A model generated the notes under the pieces. It saw only the letters and a program-made list of their open reading frames with translations. It made no database searches and was not told the origin of the DNA. The translations under genes were made by a program, and so were the position numbers. This document shows positions 42,324 through 50,726 of a stretch of 64,000 nucleotides of DNA, piece after piece. The stretch's first letter is position 1. Each line of letters begins with the position of its first letter. The stretch is from assembly GCA_049974865.1 (NCBI GenBank), contig JBNGCX010000007.1, forward strand, positions 19,604 through 83,603, in the 5' to 3' direction. Source of the stretch: JAGSOU01 sp049974865. GTDB taxonomy: Bacteria; Pseudomonadota; Alphaproteobacteria; Rhodobacterales; Rhodobacteraceae.

Positions 42324-43217
42324 ATGAAACGCAAGGTCACCAAAGCCATCTTCCCGGTCGCAGGTCTGGGAACGCGCTTTCTGCCGGCGACGAAATCGAT
42401 CCCCAAGGAAATCATGACTTTGGTTGACCGACCTCTGATCCAGTACGCGATCGAAGAGGCCCGCGCCGCCGGCATCCGGGATTTCATCTTCGTCACCTCG
42501 CGCGGCAAAAGCGCGCTCGAGGATTATTTCGACTGCAACCCGATCCTCGAGGCCGAGCTGCGCAAGAAGAACAAACTGGAACAGCTCGAGGCGCTGAAGG
42601 CCACCAACATGGAAAGCGGCGCCATCGCCTATATCCGCCAGCAAAAGGCGATGGGGCTGGGCCACGCGGTGTGGTGCGCCCGGCGCCTGATCCATGACGA
42701 GCCCTTCGCCGTCATCCTGCCCGACGACGTGATCGCCGCCGAGAAACCCTGCCTGCAACAGATGGTCGAGGCCTATGAGGAGACCGGCGGCAACATGGTC
42801 GCCGCGATGGAAGTGCCGCAGGAAAAGACCAAGGCCTACGGCGTGCTCGACGTGGCCGAGGACATGGGCAACATGGTCTCGGTCAAGGCCATGGTCGAGA
42901 AGCCCGACCCCGCCGAGGCGCCGTCGAACCTGGCGGTGATCGGGCGTTACATCCTGACGCCCTCGGTGCTGAAAAGCATCAGCCGCACCAAACAGGGCGC
43001 GGGCGGCGAGATCCAGCTCACCGATGCCATCGCCGACCAGATCGGCACCAAGGAGGGGGTCTACGGCTTCCGCTTCCGGGGGCAGCGCTTCGATTGCGGC
43101 TCCAAGGCCGGGTTCCTGCAGGCCACCGTGGCCTTCGGCCTGGCGCGCGAGGACCTGCGCGAGGAGTTCGGGGATTTCCTCGAGGAAATGGTCTCGGTCA
43201 AGAAAGCCGCCCAGTAA
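42324..43217 (+). CDS. galU: UTP-glucose-1-phosphate uridylyltransferase
   Basis: 297 residues. It makes UDP-glucose for glycan synthesis. The N-terminal VTKAIFPVAGLGTRFLPATK carries the nucleotide-binding loop and PKEIMTLVDRPLIQYAIEEA is the GalU family signature, followed by AVILPDDVIAAEK. It is separated from the GT2 gene by 105 nt that contain an AT-rich stretch (GATTATAC) and an AAGCGCTT-centred stem with a T run, so it likely has its own promoter. galE follows 16 nt downstream. Confidence 0.95.
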   Translation: MKRKVTKAIFPVAGLGTRFLPATKSIPKEIMTLVDRPLIQYAIEEARAAGIRDFIFVTSRGKSALEDYFDCNPILEAELRKKNKLEQLEALKATNMESGAIAYIRQQKAMGLGHAVWCARRLIHDEPFAVILPDDVIAAEKPCLQQMVEAYEETGGNMVAAMEVPQEKTKAYGVLDVAEDMGNMVSVKAMVEKPDPAEAPSNLAVIGRYILTPSVLKSISRTKQGAGGEIQLTDAIADQIGTKEGVYGFRFRGQRFDCGSKAGFLQATVAFGLAREDLREEFGDFLEEMVSVKKAAQ

Positions 43218-43233
43218 GAGACGGGATATTCCA

Positions 43234-44217
43234 GTGAAGCATGTTCTGGTCACCGGCGGTGCGGGCTATATCGGGTCGCACGCCTGCAAGGTTCTGCGCG
43301 CGGCGGGCTATGTGCCCGTCACCTATGACAACCTGTCCACCGGCTGGGCCGAGGCGGTCAAGTTCGGCCCGCTGGAGCAGGGTGAGTTGACCGACCGCGA
43401 CCGGCTGGACGAGGTCTTTGCCCGCTATCAGCCCGTGGCGGTGATGCATTTCGCCGCCCTCAGCCAGGTCGGCGAGGCGATGCGCGAGCCGGGCAAGTAC
43501 TGGCACAACAACGTCACCGGCTCGCTGTCGCTGATCGAGGCGGCGGTGGCGGCGGATTGCCTGAACTTCGTGTTCTCCTCGACCTGCGCCACCTATGGCG
43601 ACCAGGACGGCGTGGTGCTGGACGAAAACAGCGCCCAGATGCCGCTGAACGCCTATGGCAAGTCCAAGCGCGCGATCGAGGACATGCTGGCCGATTTCGA
43701 GGCCAGCCACGGGCTGAAATCGGTGATCTTCCGCTATTTCAACGTGGCCGGCGCCGACCCCGATGGCGAGGTGGGCGAGTTCCACCGCCCCGAGACCCAC
43801 CTGATCCCGCTGATGCTGGACGCGATCGACGGCAAGCGCCCGGCGCTGACCGTCTTCGGCACCGATTACGACACGCCCGACGGCACCTGCATCCGCGACT
43901 ACGTGCATGTGATGGACCTGGTCGACGCCCATGTGCTGGGCGTGAAATGGCTGGAGGATGGCAAGGACAGCCGGGTGTTCAACCTCGGCACGGGTAAGGG
44001 GTTCTCGGTCTTCGAAGTGATCGAGAATAGCCGCACCGTGACCAACCGCGCCGTGCCCTACGAGGTGGGCGAACGCCGCGCGGGCGATGCCGTGCGGCTG
44101 GTGTCGGGCTCGACGCGGGCCGAGGCGGAACTGGGCTGGAAGCCCTCCCGCTCGAACATGGAGAGCATGATCGCGGATGCATGGCGCTGGCACCAGTCCG
44201 GTCACTACGACCGCTAG
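43234..44217 (+). CDS. galE: UDP-glucose 4-epimerase
   Basis: 327 residues from the GTG at 43234; a longer upstream frame would run through galU and is rejected. The NAD-binding GGAGYIGS, the SSTCATYGDQ serine region and the YGKSK active-site Tyr-Lys pair (NAYGKSKRAIED) are all present. It interconverts UDP-glucose and UDP-galactose, using the galU product made by the previous gene. The next gene starts within its last 41 bases. Confidence 0.95.
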   Translation: MKHVLVTGGAGYIGSHACKVLRAAGYVPVTYDNLSTGWAEAVKFGPLEQGELTDRDRLDEVFARYQPVAVMHFAALSQVGEAMREPGKYWHNNVTGSLSLIEAAVAADCLNFVFSSTCATYGDQDGVVLDENSAQMPLNAYGKSKRAIEDMLADFEASHGLKSVIFRYFNVAGADPDGEVGEFHRPETHLIPLMLDAIDGKRPALTVFGTDYDTPDGTCIRDYVHVMDLVDAHVLGVKWLEDGKDSRVFNLGTGKGFSVFEVIENSRTVTNRAVPYEVGERRAGDAVRLVSGSTRAEAELGWKPSRSNMESMIADAWRWHQSGHYDR

Positions 44218-45418
44218 GGGGCCGGCGCGGCTTCTGGATGTCACCCGCCTGATCTCGCGCGCGGGGCGCGGGGCGCTGACCGGCATCGACCGGGTGGAAC
44301 TGGCCTACCTGACCCATCTGCTGGATGCGCCCGAGCCGCTGTTTGTCATCGCCCGCACGTCGCTGGGCTTCATCCTGCTGGACCGTGCGGGCGCCGGGGC
44401 GCTGGCGCAGCGCCTGACGGGGGCGCAGCCCTGGGGCGCCGCTGACTGGATGAGCCGCCGGAGGCGCCTGCCCGAGGGGCGGCGGCGCGCCGAATCCGAC
44501 CTGCGCCGGCTGCGTCTGGCCCGCTGCACACCGCGCGGGCTGAGGCGGATGCTGGCCCGCCATTGCCCGGCGGGGGTCCGTTACCTGAATGTCGGCCATT
44601 CCAACCTGAACGCCCGGATGCTGACGGCGTTGCCCCGCGTGGCGGTGATGATCCACGACACCATCCCGCTGGACCACCCCGAGTTTGCCCGCCCCGGCGT
44701 GCCCGAGCAGTTCGAACGCAAGCTGCGCGCCGTGGGGCAGCATGCCGATCTGGTGATCTACAATTCACAGGCCAGCCGTGCCGCGGCCGAGGCGCGCTTT
44801 GCCGGCTGGGGCCGGGTGCCCGGGGGCGTGGTCGCCCATCTGGGCGTCGACCCCCTGCACCCCGTCCCGGATGACCTGCCCGACGGTCTGGACCTGGCGC
44901 GCCCCTATTTCGTCACCCTCGGCACCATCGAGCCGCGCAAGGACCACGCGCTGCTGCTGGATGTCTGGCAGCATCTCCACGACACCCGCCCCGAGGCCGA
45001 GGTCCCGCGCCTGTTCATCCTCGGCAGCCGCGGCTGGAACAACGCGGCGGTCTTCGCCCGGCTCGACGGCGCGCCCTTCATGGGCCGCACGGTGTTCGAG
45101 TTGCCGGGCCTCTCCGACGGCGCCGTGGCGGCGTTGATGCAGGGGGCGCGGGCGCTGCTGTTCCCCAGCCGGGCCGAGGGCTACGGCCTGCCGCCGCTCG
45201 AGGCGGCCAGTCTCGGCACCCCGGTGATCGCGGCGGATTTGCCCGTTTACCGCGAGACGCTGGGCGAATTCCCCGTTTACGTGGCGAATCGCGATGCGTA
45301 TCTTTGGGCGCAAATCATTGAGCGCTTTGCCAAAGACCCCGTGGCGGCGCGCGCAGAGGGGCGGCCGGAGATCCCGGCCTGGGAGCAGCATTTCCGGACG
45401 GTCCTGGGCCTGACCTGA
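44177..45418 (+). CDS. Family 4-like glycosyltransferase (GT-B fold)
   Basis: 413 residues from the ATG at 44177, 41 nt inside galE. No later start keeps the conserved N-terminus (ARLLDVTRLISRAGRGALTGIDRVELAYL). The C-terminal donor domain has GTIEPRKDHALLLDVW, LFILGSRGWNN and the EGYGLPPLEAASLGTPVIAADLP motif near residues 345-370. It retains nucleotide-sugar specificity unknown. Part of the glycan cluster, likely coupled translationally to galE. Confidence 0.87.
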   Translation: MHGAGTSPVTTTARGPARLLDVTRLISRAGRGALTGIDRVELAYLTHLLDAPEPLFVIARTSLGFILLDRAGAGALAQRLTGAQPWGAADWMSRRRRLPEGRRRAESDLRRLRLARCTPRGLRRMLARHCPAGVRYLNVGHSNLNARMLTALPRVAVMIHDTIPLDHPEFARPGVPEQFERKLRAVGQHADLVIYNSQASRAAAEARFAGWGRVPGGVVAHLGVDPLHPVPDDLPDGLDLARPYFVTLGTIEPRKDHALLLDVWQHLHDTRPEAEVPRLFILGSRGWNNAAVFARLDGAPFMGRTVFELPGLSDGAVAALMQGARALLFPSRAEGYGLPPLEAASLGTPVIAADLPVYRETLGEFPVYVANRDAYLWAQIIERFAKDPVAARAEGRPEIPAWEQHFRTVLGLT

Positions 45419-45468
45419 GATCCGTCTGGCCGCCGCATCCAAGGCCCCCATGAGGTGCAGGAGGCCGA

Positions 45469-46479
45469 TTGGGCGCGATTTCATCATATCGCCTGCGGTT
45501 GCAGCGCAAGCGGTGGCTGATCCGCGCCTTCCGCAAGCGGCGGGAGCTGACACCCGTCGCCAACCGCACCGCCGAGATCCGGCGCGGCGATATCCTGGCC
45601 TTCGTTACCCTGCGCAACGAATGCGTGCGCCTGCCCCATTTCTTCGATTATTACCGGGCGCTGGGCATCGACCATTTCCTGATGGTCGACAACGGCTCGG
45701 ACGACGGCACGCGCGAGTTTCTCGTCAACCAGCCCGACGTGTCGCTCTGGACCACGGACAGGAGCTACAAGCGCGCGCGGTTCGGGGTGGACTGGCTGAA
45801 CTGGCTGCAGCGCAAATACGCCCACGGCCACTGGAGCCTGGTCGTGGATGTGGACGAGTTCTTCGTCTACCCGTTCTGCGACACGCGGCCCATCGGGGCG
45901 CTGACCGACTGGCTGGATGCGTCTTCGATCAAGTCCTTCGGGGCGATGCTGGTGGACATGTACCCGCGCGGACCGCTGGACGCGGTGCCCTATCGCGCAG
46001 GGCAGGACCCGTTCGAGATCGCGCAGTATTTCGACAGCGGCAACTACACGATCCACAGGAACCACCGCTTCGGCAACCTGTGGATCCAGGGCGGGCCGCG
46101 GGCGCGCGCCTTTTTCCCCGACCGGCCAGAGCGGGCGCCGGCGCTGAACAAGATCCCGCTGGTGAAATGGCACCGCTCCTACGCCTATGTCAGCTCGACC
46201 CACATGCTGCTGCCGCGGGGGCTGAACCTGGTCTACGACGAATGGGGCGGTGAAAAGGCCAGCGGCGCGCTGCTGCATGCCAAGTTCCTGGACACCTTCT
46301 CGGCCAAGTCGGCAGAGGAGTTGCAGCGCAAGCAACACTACGCCAACAGCCACGAATACAAGGCCTACCATGCCGGGCTGAAGGACGACCCCGACCTGTG
46401 GTGCAAATGGTCCGAGAAATACATCAACTGGCGGCAGCTTGAGATCCTGGGGCTGATGTCCAAGGGGAACTGGGCATGA
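45469..46479 (+). CDS. Glycosyltransferase, family 2-like (GT92/Glyco_tranf_2_4 type)
   Basis: 336 residues from a TTG at 45469 behind AGGAGG (45459-45464); the frame's only plausible start. The core has ILAFVTLRNECVRLPHFFDYYR, HFLMVDNGSDDGTREFL and VVDVDEFFVYPF, the aspartate motif of metal-dependent GT-A enzymes. WKCRWS-like W-rich ends (LWCKWSEKYINW) close the protein. Donor and linkage unknown. It overlaps the next gene by 4 nt, so the two are co-translated. Confidence 0.83.
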   Translation: MGAISSYRLRLQRKRWLIRAFRKRRELTPVANRTAEIRRGDILAFVTLRNECVRLPHFFDYYRALGIDHFLMVDNGSDDGTREFLVNQPDVSLWTTDRSYKRARFGVDWLNWLQRKYAHGHWSLVVDVDEFFVYPFCDTRPIGALTDWLDASSIKSFGAMLVDMYPRGPLDAVPYRAGQDPFEIAQYFDSGNYTIHRNHRFGNLWIQGGPRARAFFPDRPERAPALNKIPLVKWHRSYAYVSSTHMLLPRGLNLVYDEWGGEKASGALLHAKFLDTFSAKSAEELQRKQHYANSHEYKAYHAGLKDDPDLWCKWSEKYINWRQLEILGLMSKGNWA

Positions 46480-48179
46480 GCGTGGGCTTCATCATGCTGG
46501 TGCACACGGCGCTCGACCGGGCGGGGGCGGTGGCGCGGCACTGGGCCAGCAGCGGCTGCCCGGTGGTGATCCATGCCGACAGGCGGGTGGCGCGCGCCGA
46601 TTACGACGGGCTGGTGCGGCGGCTTTCCGATCTCGACAATGTGCGCTTTTCCTCCCGCGTGCGGGTGGACTGGGGTACCTGGTCGATCGTCGACGCCACC
46701 CAGCGTGCCGCAGAACTGATGCTGGACGAGTTCCCCACCCTCGGCCATGTCTACCTCGCCTCCGGCTCCTGCCTGCCGCTGCGCCCCGTGCAGGAGCTGG
46801 TGGCCTATCTGGACAGCCGCCCGCGCACCGATTTCATCGAATCGGTGACCACGATGGACGTGCCCTGGACGGTGGGCGGGCTGGACCAGGAACGCTTCAC
46901 CCTGCGCTTCCCCTTTTCGTGGAAGCGTCACCGGCGGCTCTTCGACGGCTATGTCGCGCTGCAACGGCGGCTGGGCTATCGGCGCAGGATGCCGGCGGGG
47001 ATCGTGCCGCATCTGGGCTCGCAATGGTGGTGCCTGACGCGGCAGACCCTCTCGGCCATCCTGGAGGACCCCGACCGCAAGGAATACGAGCGCTATTTCC
47101 GCCGCGTCTGGATCCCCGACGAAAGCTATTTCCAGACCCTGGTGCGGCTCTACAGTTCGCAGATCGAAAGCCGGTCGCTGACCCTGTCGAAATTCGATTT
47201 CCAGGGCAAGCCGCATATCTTCTACGACGATCACCTGCAGCTGTTGCGCCGCTCGGACTGTTTCGTCGCGCGCAAGATCTGGCCGCGGGCCGACAGGCTC
47301 TATGACAGCTTCCTGTCCAACGACCCGGCGGTGACCAAGAACGCCGAGCCGAACCCCGGCAAGATCGACCGGCTGTTCGCCAAGGCGGTGGAGCAGCGCA
47401 CCCGCGGGCGGCCCGGCCTCTATATGCAAAGCCGCTTTCCCAACGAGGGCTGGGAGAATGGCAAGACCTGCGCGCCCTATTCGGTTTTCGAAGGCTTTTC
47501 CGAGCTGTTCGAGAACTTCGAGACCTGGCTCAGCAAGGCCGTGGGCAGCCGGGTGCATGGCCATCTGTTCCGCCCCGACCGGGTGGAGTTCGCGGGCGGC
47601 GAGACGGTCTATAACGGCGCGCTCAGCGACAGCGCGGCGCTGCGCGACTATGCGCCGAAATCCTTTCTCACCAGCCTGATCTGGAACACCCGGGGCGAGA
47701 GGCAGTGCTTTCAGTTCGGCCCCGGCGATGTGCAGGAGATCGCCTGGTTCATGGCCTCCGACCCCAATGCGCGGATCTCGGTCATCACCGGGGCCTGGGC
47801 GGTGCCGCTGTTCCATTCCAAGGCCAATTTCCTGGACATCCGCCGCCGCGCGGCCCTGCTGCAGAAGAGAGAGATGGAGCATCTCGATATCCTGCGCTCG
47901 CCCCATACCCGGGCGCGGGTGCGGGTCTGGAGCATGGCGGATTTCGTGCAGAACCCGATGGAGCCGCTGCAGCTTCTGGTCGACGAGATCGCCCCGCGCG
48001 GGCAGCGCCGCCTGACCGAGGTCCCGGCGATGGCCGACCTGCATGGCTTCGGCCAGTTCCTGCAGGACCTCAAGAACCAGGGGATGAAGCCCCACGTGAT
48101 GGGTGATTTCCCCGTCGGGGACGACCCCGAATCCCTGCTGCCGCGCCGGCGGCGCAAACCCTACCTGGTGAAGAAATGA
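46476..48179 (+). CDS. GT14-type (core-2/I-branching) glycosyltransferase with a large C-terminal extension
   Basis: 567 residues. The N-terminal 290 residues resemble beta-1,6-N-acetylglucosaminyl/xylosyltransferases: GFIMLVHTALDRA, VVIHADRRVARADYDGL, YLASGSCLPLRPVQEL and a GSQWWCLTRQ motif followed by WIPDESYFQTL. The second half (about 280 residues) has no motif I recognise and contains a possible nucleotide-like LWNTRG region. Branch-forming activity is inferred from the family. The ATG overlaps the preceding stop. Confidence 0.82.
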   Translation: MSVGFIMLVHTALDRAGAVARHWASSGCPVVIHADRRVARADYDGLVRRLSDLDNVRFSSRVRVDWGTWSIVDATQRAAELMLDEFPTLGHVYLASGSCLPLRPVQELVAYLDSRPRTDFIESVTTMDVPWTVGGLDQERFTLRFPFSWKRHRRLFDGYVALQRRLGYRRRMPAGIVPHLGSQWWCLTRQTLSAILEDPDRKEYERYFRRVWIPDESYFQTLVRLYSSQIESRSLTLSKFDFQGKPHIFYDDHLQLLRRSDCFVARKIWPRADRLYDSFLSNDPAVTKNAEPNPGKIDRLFAKAVEQRTRGRPGLYMQSRFPNEGWENGKTCAPYSVFEGFSELFENFETWLSKAVGSRVHGHLFRPDRVEFAGGETVYNGALSDSAALRDYAPKSFLTSLIWNTRGERQCFQFGPGDVQEIAWFMASDPNARISVITGAWAVPLFHSKANFLDIRRRAALLQKREMEHLDILRSPHTRARVRVWSMADFVQNPMEPLQLLVDEIAPRGQRRLTEVPAMADLHGFGQFLQDLKNQGMKPHVMGDFPVGDDPESLLPRRRRKPYLVKK

Positions 48180-48185
48180 CGGGCC

Positions 48186-49577
48186 ATGGCTGACATGTTC
48201 GACTCCTTCGTCCTCTTGGCCGAAATGCGCACCGGCTCGAACTATCTCGAGGCCAATCTCAACGCCATCCCGGGCCTCACCTGTCACGGCGAGGCGTTCA
48301 ACCCGCATTTCATCGGCCATCACAAGGTGCACGAGATGTTCGGCGTCACCCTGGCCGCGCGCGAGGCCGACCCGCTGCGCCTGCTGGCGGCGCTGCGCGA
48401 GAACACCGAGGGGATGGCCGGGTTCCGTTTCTTCCACGATCACGACCCGCGGGTGCTGGCGCATGTGCTGGCCGATCCGCGCTGCGCCAAGGTCGTGCTG
48501 ACGCGCAACCCGCTGGACAGCTACGTGTCGCTCAAGATCGCGGGCGAGACCGGGCAGTGGAAACTGACCGACATGAAGCACCAGAAATCTGCCCGGGTGC
48601 GGTTCGACGCGGCGGAGTTCGAGGATCACCTGGAGCGGCTGCACCGTTTCCAGGTGGATCTGCAGCACGCGCTGCAGACCACGGGGCAGAGCGCCTTTTA
48701 CCTGGCCTACGAGGATATCAACGATCTCGACGTGCTGAACGGTCTGGCGGCCTGGCTGGGCGTCGCGGGGCGGCTGGAGGCGCTCTCGGGCAAGCTGAAG
48801 AAGCAGAACCCGGCGCCGCTGTCGGAGAAGGTGGTGAATCACGACGAGATGGCCGAGGCGCTGGCGCGGATCGACTGGTTTGACCTCTCCCGCACCCCGA
48901 ATTTCGAGCCGCGCCGCGGCCCCTCGGTGCCGGGCTACCTGGCGGCGGCGCGGGCGCCGCTGCTGTTCATGCCCATTCCCGGCGGGCCGGTGGCGCAGGT
49001 GACCGGCTGGATGGCCGCGCTGGACGGCGGCGCCGCACCGCAGGGCGGGTTCTCGCAGAAAGAGCTGCGCCAGTGGAAGCGCCGACATCCGAAACACCGT
49101 AGCTTCACCGTGGTCACCCACCCGGTGACGCGGGCCCATGCGGCCTTTGGCGAGCTGGCCGCCGAGGAGAATGACGCCCTGCACGGCACGCTGAAGCGCG
49201 CCTATGGGCTGGAGCTGCCGGGCACGGGTGCCGGGGCCGCGGCGTGGCGCGCGGGTTTTCTCGCCTTCCTGCGCTTTCTGAAGGGGAACGTCGCGGGCCA
49301 GACCAGCATCCGCACCCGCGCGGCCTGGGCCACGCAAAGCAGCGTCCTGCAGGGCTTCAGCCAGTTCCAGGCCCCCGACATGGTGATGCGCGCCGAGGGG
49401 CTGCAAGAGGAGCTGCGGCTGATCGCGGGTCTCGTGGGGCGCGAGGCGCCGCCGCTGCCCGCGGCCGGCGCGCCGAGCGCGCCGCTGGAGGCGATCTACG
49501 ACGAGGAGATCGAGGAGGCAGCGCGCGCCGTCTATCGGCGCGACTACATGGCGTTCGGCTACCGCGCCTGGGGCTAG
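48186..49577 (+). CDS. Two-domain sulfotransferase (NodH/Stf0-type plus a second sulfotransferase-like domain)
   Basis: 463 residues. The N-terminal half is a Stf0/NodH-like enzyme: PAPS 5'-phosphosulphate loop LLAEMRTGSNYLE near residue 12 and 3'-phosphate motif VLTRNPLDSYVSL near 105. The C-terminal half contains a second sulfotransferase-like pattern (LLFMPIPGG..., SFTVVTHPVTRAHAAFGELA), but its phosphate loop is not canonical (no IPKTAGT-like Lys), so it may be inactive or bind glycan. It sulfates a glycan or lipid. CysQ in the same cluster would remove PAP. Confidence 0.82.
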   Translation: MADMFDSFVLLAEMRTGSNYLEANLNAIPGLTCHGEAFNPHFIGHHKVHEMFGVTLAAREADPLRLLAALRENTEGMAGFRFFHDHDPRVLAHVLADPRCAKVVLTRNPLDSYVSLKIAGETGQWKLTDMKHQKSARVRFDAAEFEDHLERLHRFQVDLQHALQTTGQSAFYLAYEDINDLDVLNGLAAWLGVAGRLEALSGKLKKQNPAPLSEKVVNHDEMAEALARIDWFDLSRTPNFEPRRGPSVPGYLAAARAPLLFMPIPGGPVAQVTGWMAALDGGAAPQGGFSQKELRQWKRRHPKHRSFTVVTHPVTRAHAAFGELAAEENDALHGTLKRAYGLELPGTGAGAAAWRAGFLAFLRFLKGNVAGQTSIRTRAAWATQSSVLQGFSQFQAPDMVMRAEGLQEELRLIAGLVGREAPPLPAAGAPSAPLEAIYDEEIEEAARAVYRRDYMAFGYRAWG

Positions 49578-49581
49578 GGGA

Positions 49582-50046
49582 TCAGGCCGCCTGGGTGGCC
49601 TGCTGCTCGGTCAGCACGGCATGCAGCGCGGCCGGGTCGTCATTGGCCCGCAGCTTGGCGCAGATGGCGGAATCGCGCATCGTGCGCGACACCAGCGCCA
49701 GCGCCTTGAGGTGATCCACGCCCGAATCCATGGGCGCGAAGAGGGCAAAGACCAGGTCCACCGGCTGGCGGTCCACCGCCTCGAAATCGAGCGGCTTTTC
49801 CAGTTTCAGGAAGGCGCCCACCACCTCGGTGAGCCCTTCGAGCCGGGCGTGGGGCAGGGCGACGCCATGGCCCACGCCGGTGGGCCCGAGGCTCTCGCGT
49901 TCCTGCAGGGCGTCGACCGCGTCGCTGGCCGACAGGCCATAGGCGGATGCGGCCACCTCTCCCAGATGCTGGAAGAGGCGTTTCTTACTGGACATTGTGC
50001 CGATGGCCTTCACGGCTTCGGGCTTCAGGATTCTAGAAAGTTCCAT
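49582..50046 (-). CDS. ptsN: Nitrogen-related PTS EIIA protein (PtsN)
   Basis: 154 residues. A regulatory phosphocarrier, part of the PTS-Ntr chain, that links nitrogen state to potassium, carbon and envelope control. The active-site histidine is His66 in GVALPHARLEG and the following EGLTEVVGAFLKLEKPLDF is typical. It is in the conserved order rpoN-hpf-ptsN. Its 36-nt separation from hpf suggests the same transcript. Confidence 0.94.
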   Translation of the reverse strand: MELSRILKPEAVKAIGTMSSKKRLFQHLGEVAASAYGLSASDAVDALQERESLGPTGVGHGVALPHARLEGLTEVVGAFLKLEKPLDFEAVDRQPVDLVFALFAPMDSGVDHLKALALVSRTMRDSAICAKLRANDDPAALHAVLTEQQATQAA

Positions 50047-50082
50047 AAACCTTGTGTCGATTTCAGGCCCGTCGGGGCGGTG

Positions 50083-50661
50083 TCACTGCGTCGCCGATAA
50101 GGGGTCGATCCAGCCGATATTGCCGTCATCTCGGCGATGCACGACGTTCACACCCCCGGTTTTCTCGTTGCGGAACACCAATAGATCCGAACCTGCCAGT
50201 TCCATCTGCATGACGGCCTCGCCCACTGAAAGCGAAGGCACCTTCGTTTCCATCTCGGCGATGATCATGGGCTGGAGCGTGTCGGGCTCTGCATCCTCTG
50301 CGTCTTCCGCGCTGGCGAGGATATACGAGGAACCGCCCGTGAGTTCAACCGGCTGCGTCCGTTCGCGGTGATGGTCCTTCAGGCGGCGCTTGTAGCGGCG
50401 CAGTTGCTTGTCCATCTTGTCGCGGCAGGCGTCGAAGGCCGCGTAGATCTCGGTCGCGTGTGCCTTGGCCTGGGCGCTCAGGCCGGTCGAGAGGTGGATG
50501 GTCGCCTCGCAGACATATTCATGCGCGTTGCGCGAAAAGACGATCTGGGCGTCGGTCGGGCGCTGGGCGTATTTCTCGACAACCGCGCCCAACTCTTCCT
50601 TCACGTGGGTCTGAAGGGCATCGCCGATGTCGATCTGTTTGCCGCTGATTTGGTAACGCAT
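50083..50661 (-). CDS. hpf: Ribosome hibernation promoting factor, long form
   Basis: 192 residues: an N-terminal S30AE domain (MRYQISGKQIDIGDALQTHVKEELGAVV) and a C-terminal dimerisation domain (PSLSVGEAVMQMELAGSDLLVFRNEKTGGVNVVHRRDDGNIGWIDPL, cited in part). The long form dimerises ribosomes into 100S particles in stationary phase. It lies directly after rpoN with a near-perfect sigma-54 promoter in the gap, which predicts that RpoN controls it. Confidence 0.95.
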   Translation of the reverse strand: MRYQISGKQIDIGDALQTHVKEELGAVVEKYAQRPTDAQIVFSRNAHEYVCEATIHLSTGLSAQAKAHATEIYAAFDACRDKMDKQLRRYKRRLKDHHRERTQPVELTGGSSYILASAEDAEDAEPDTLQPMIIAEMETKVPSLSVGEAVMQMELAGSDLLVFRNEKTGGVNVVHRRDDGNIGWIDPLSATQ

Positions 50662-50708
50662 CGCTCCTCCTTAGGCAGAATGCTGACATGGTTCTGGCGC
50701 CCGCGTCA

Positions 50709-50724
50709 TGCAAGCTCCTTGCCA
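50709..50724 (-). promoter_or_regulatory. Sigma-54 promoter upstream of hpf
   Basis: Read on the minus strand, TGGCAAGGAGCTTGCA matches the -24/-12 consensus TGGCACG-N4-TTGCW at all but one defined position, with the required 10 nt between GG and GC. It begins 3 nt after the rpoN stop and its start site (near 50697) would leave a leader of about 36 nt to hpf. No enhancer-binding site is identified. Confidence 0.7.
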
Positions 50725-50726
50725 TG

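Noticed and set aside
46365..49406. Long open frame antisense to three cluster genes
   Set aside because: Lacks any motif, and the glycosyltransferase and sulfotransferase motifs on + are unambiguous.
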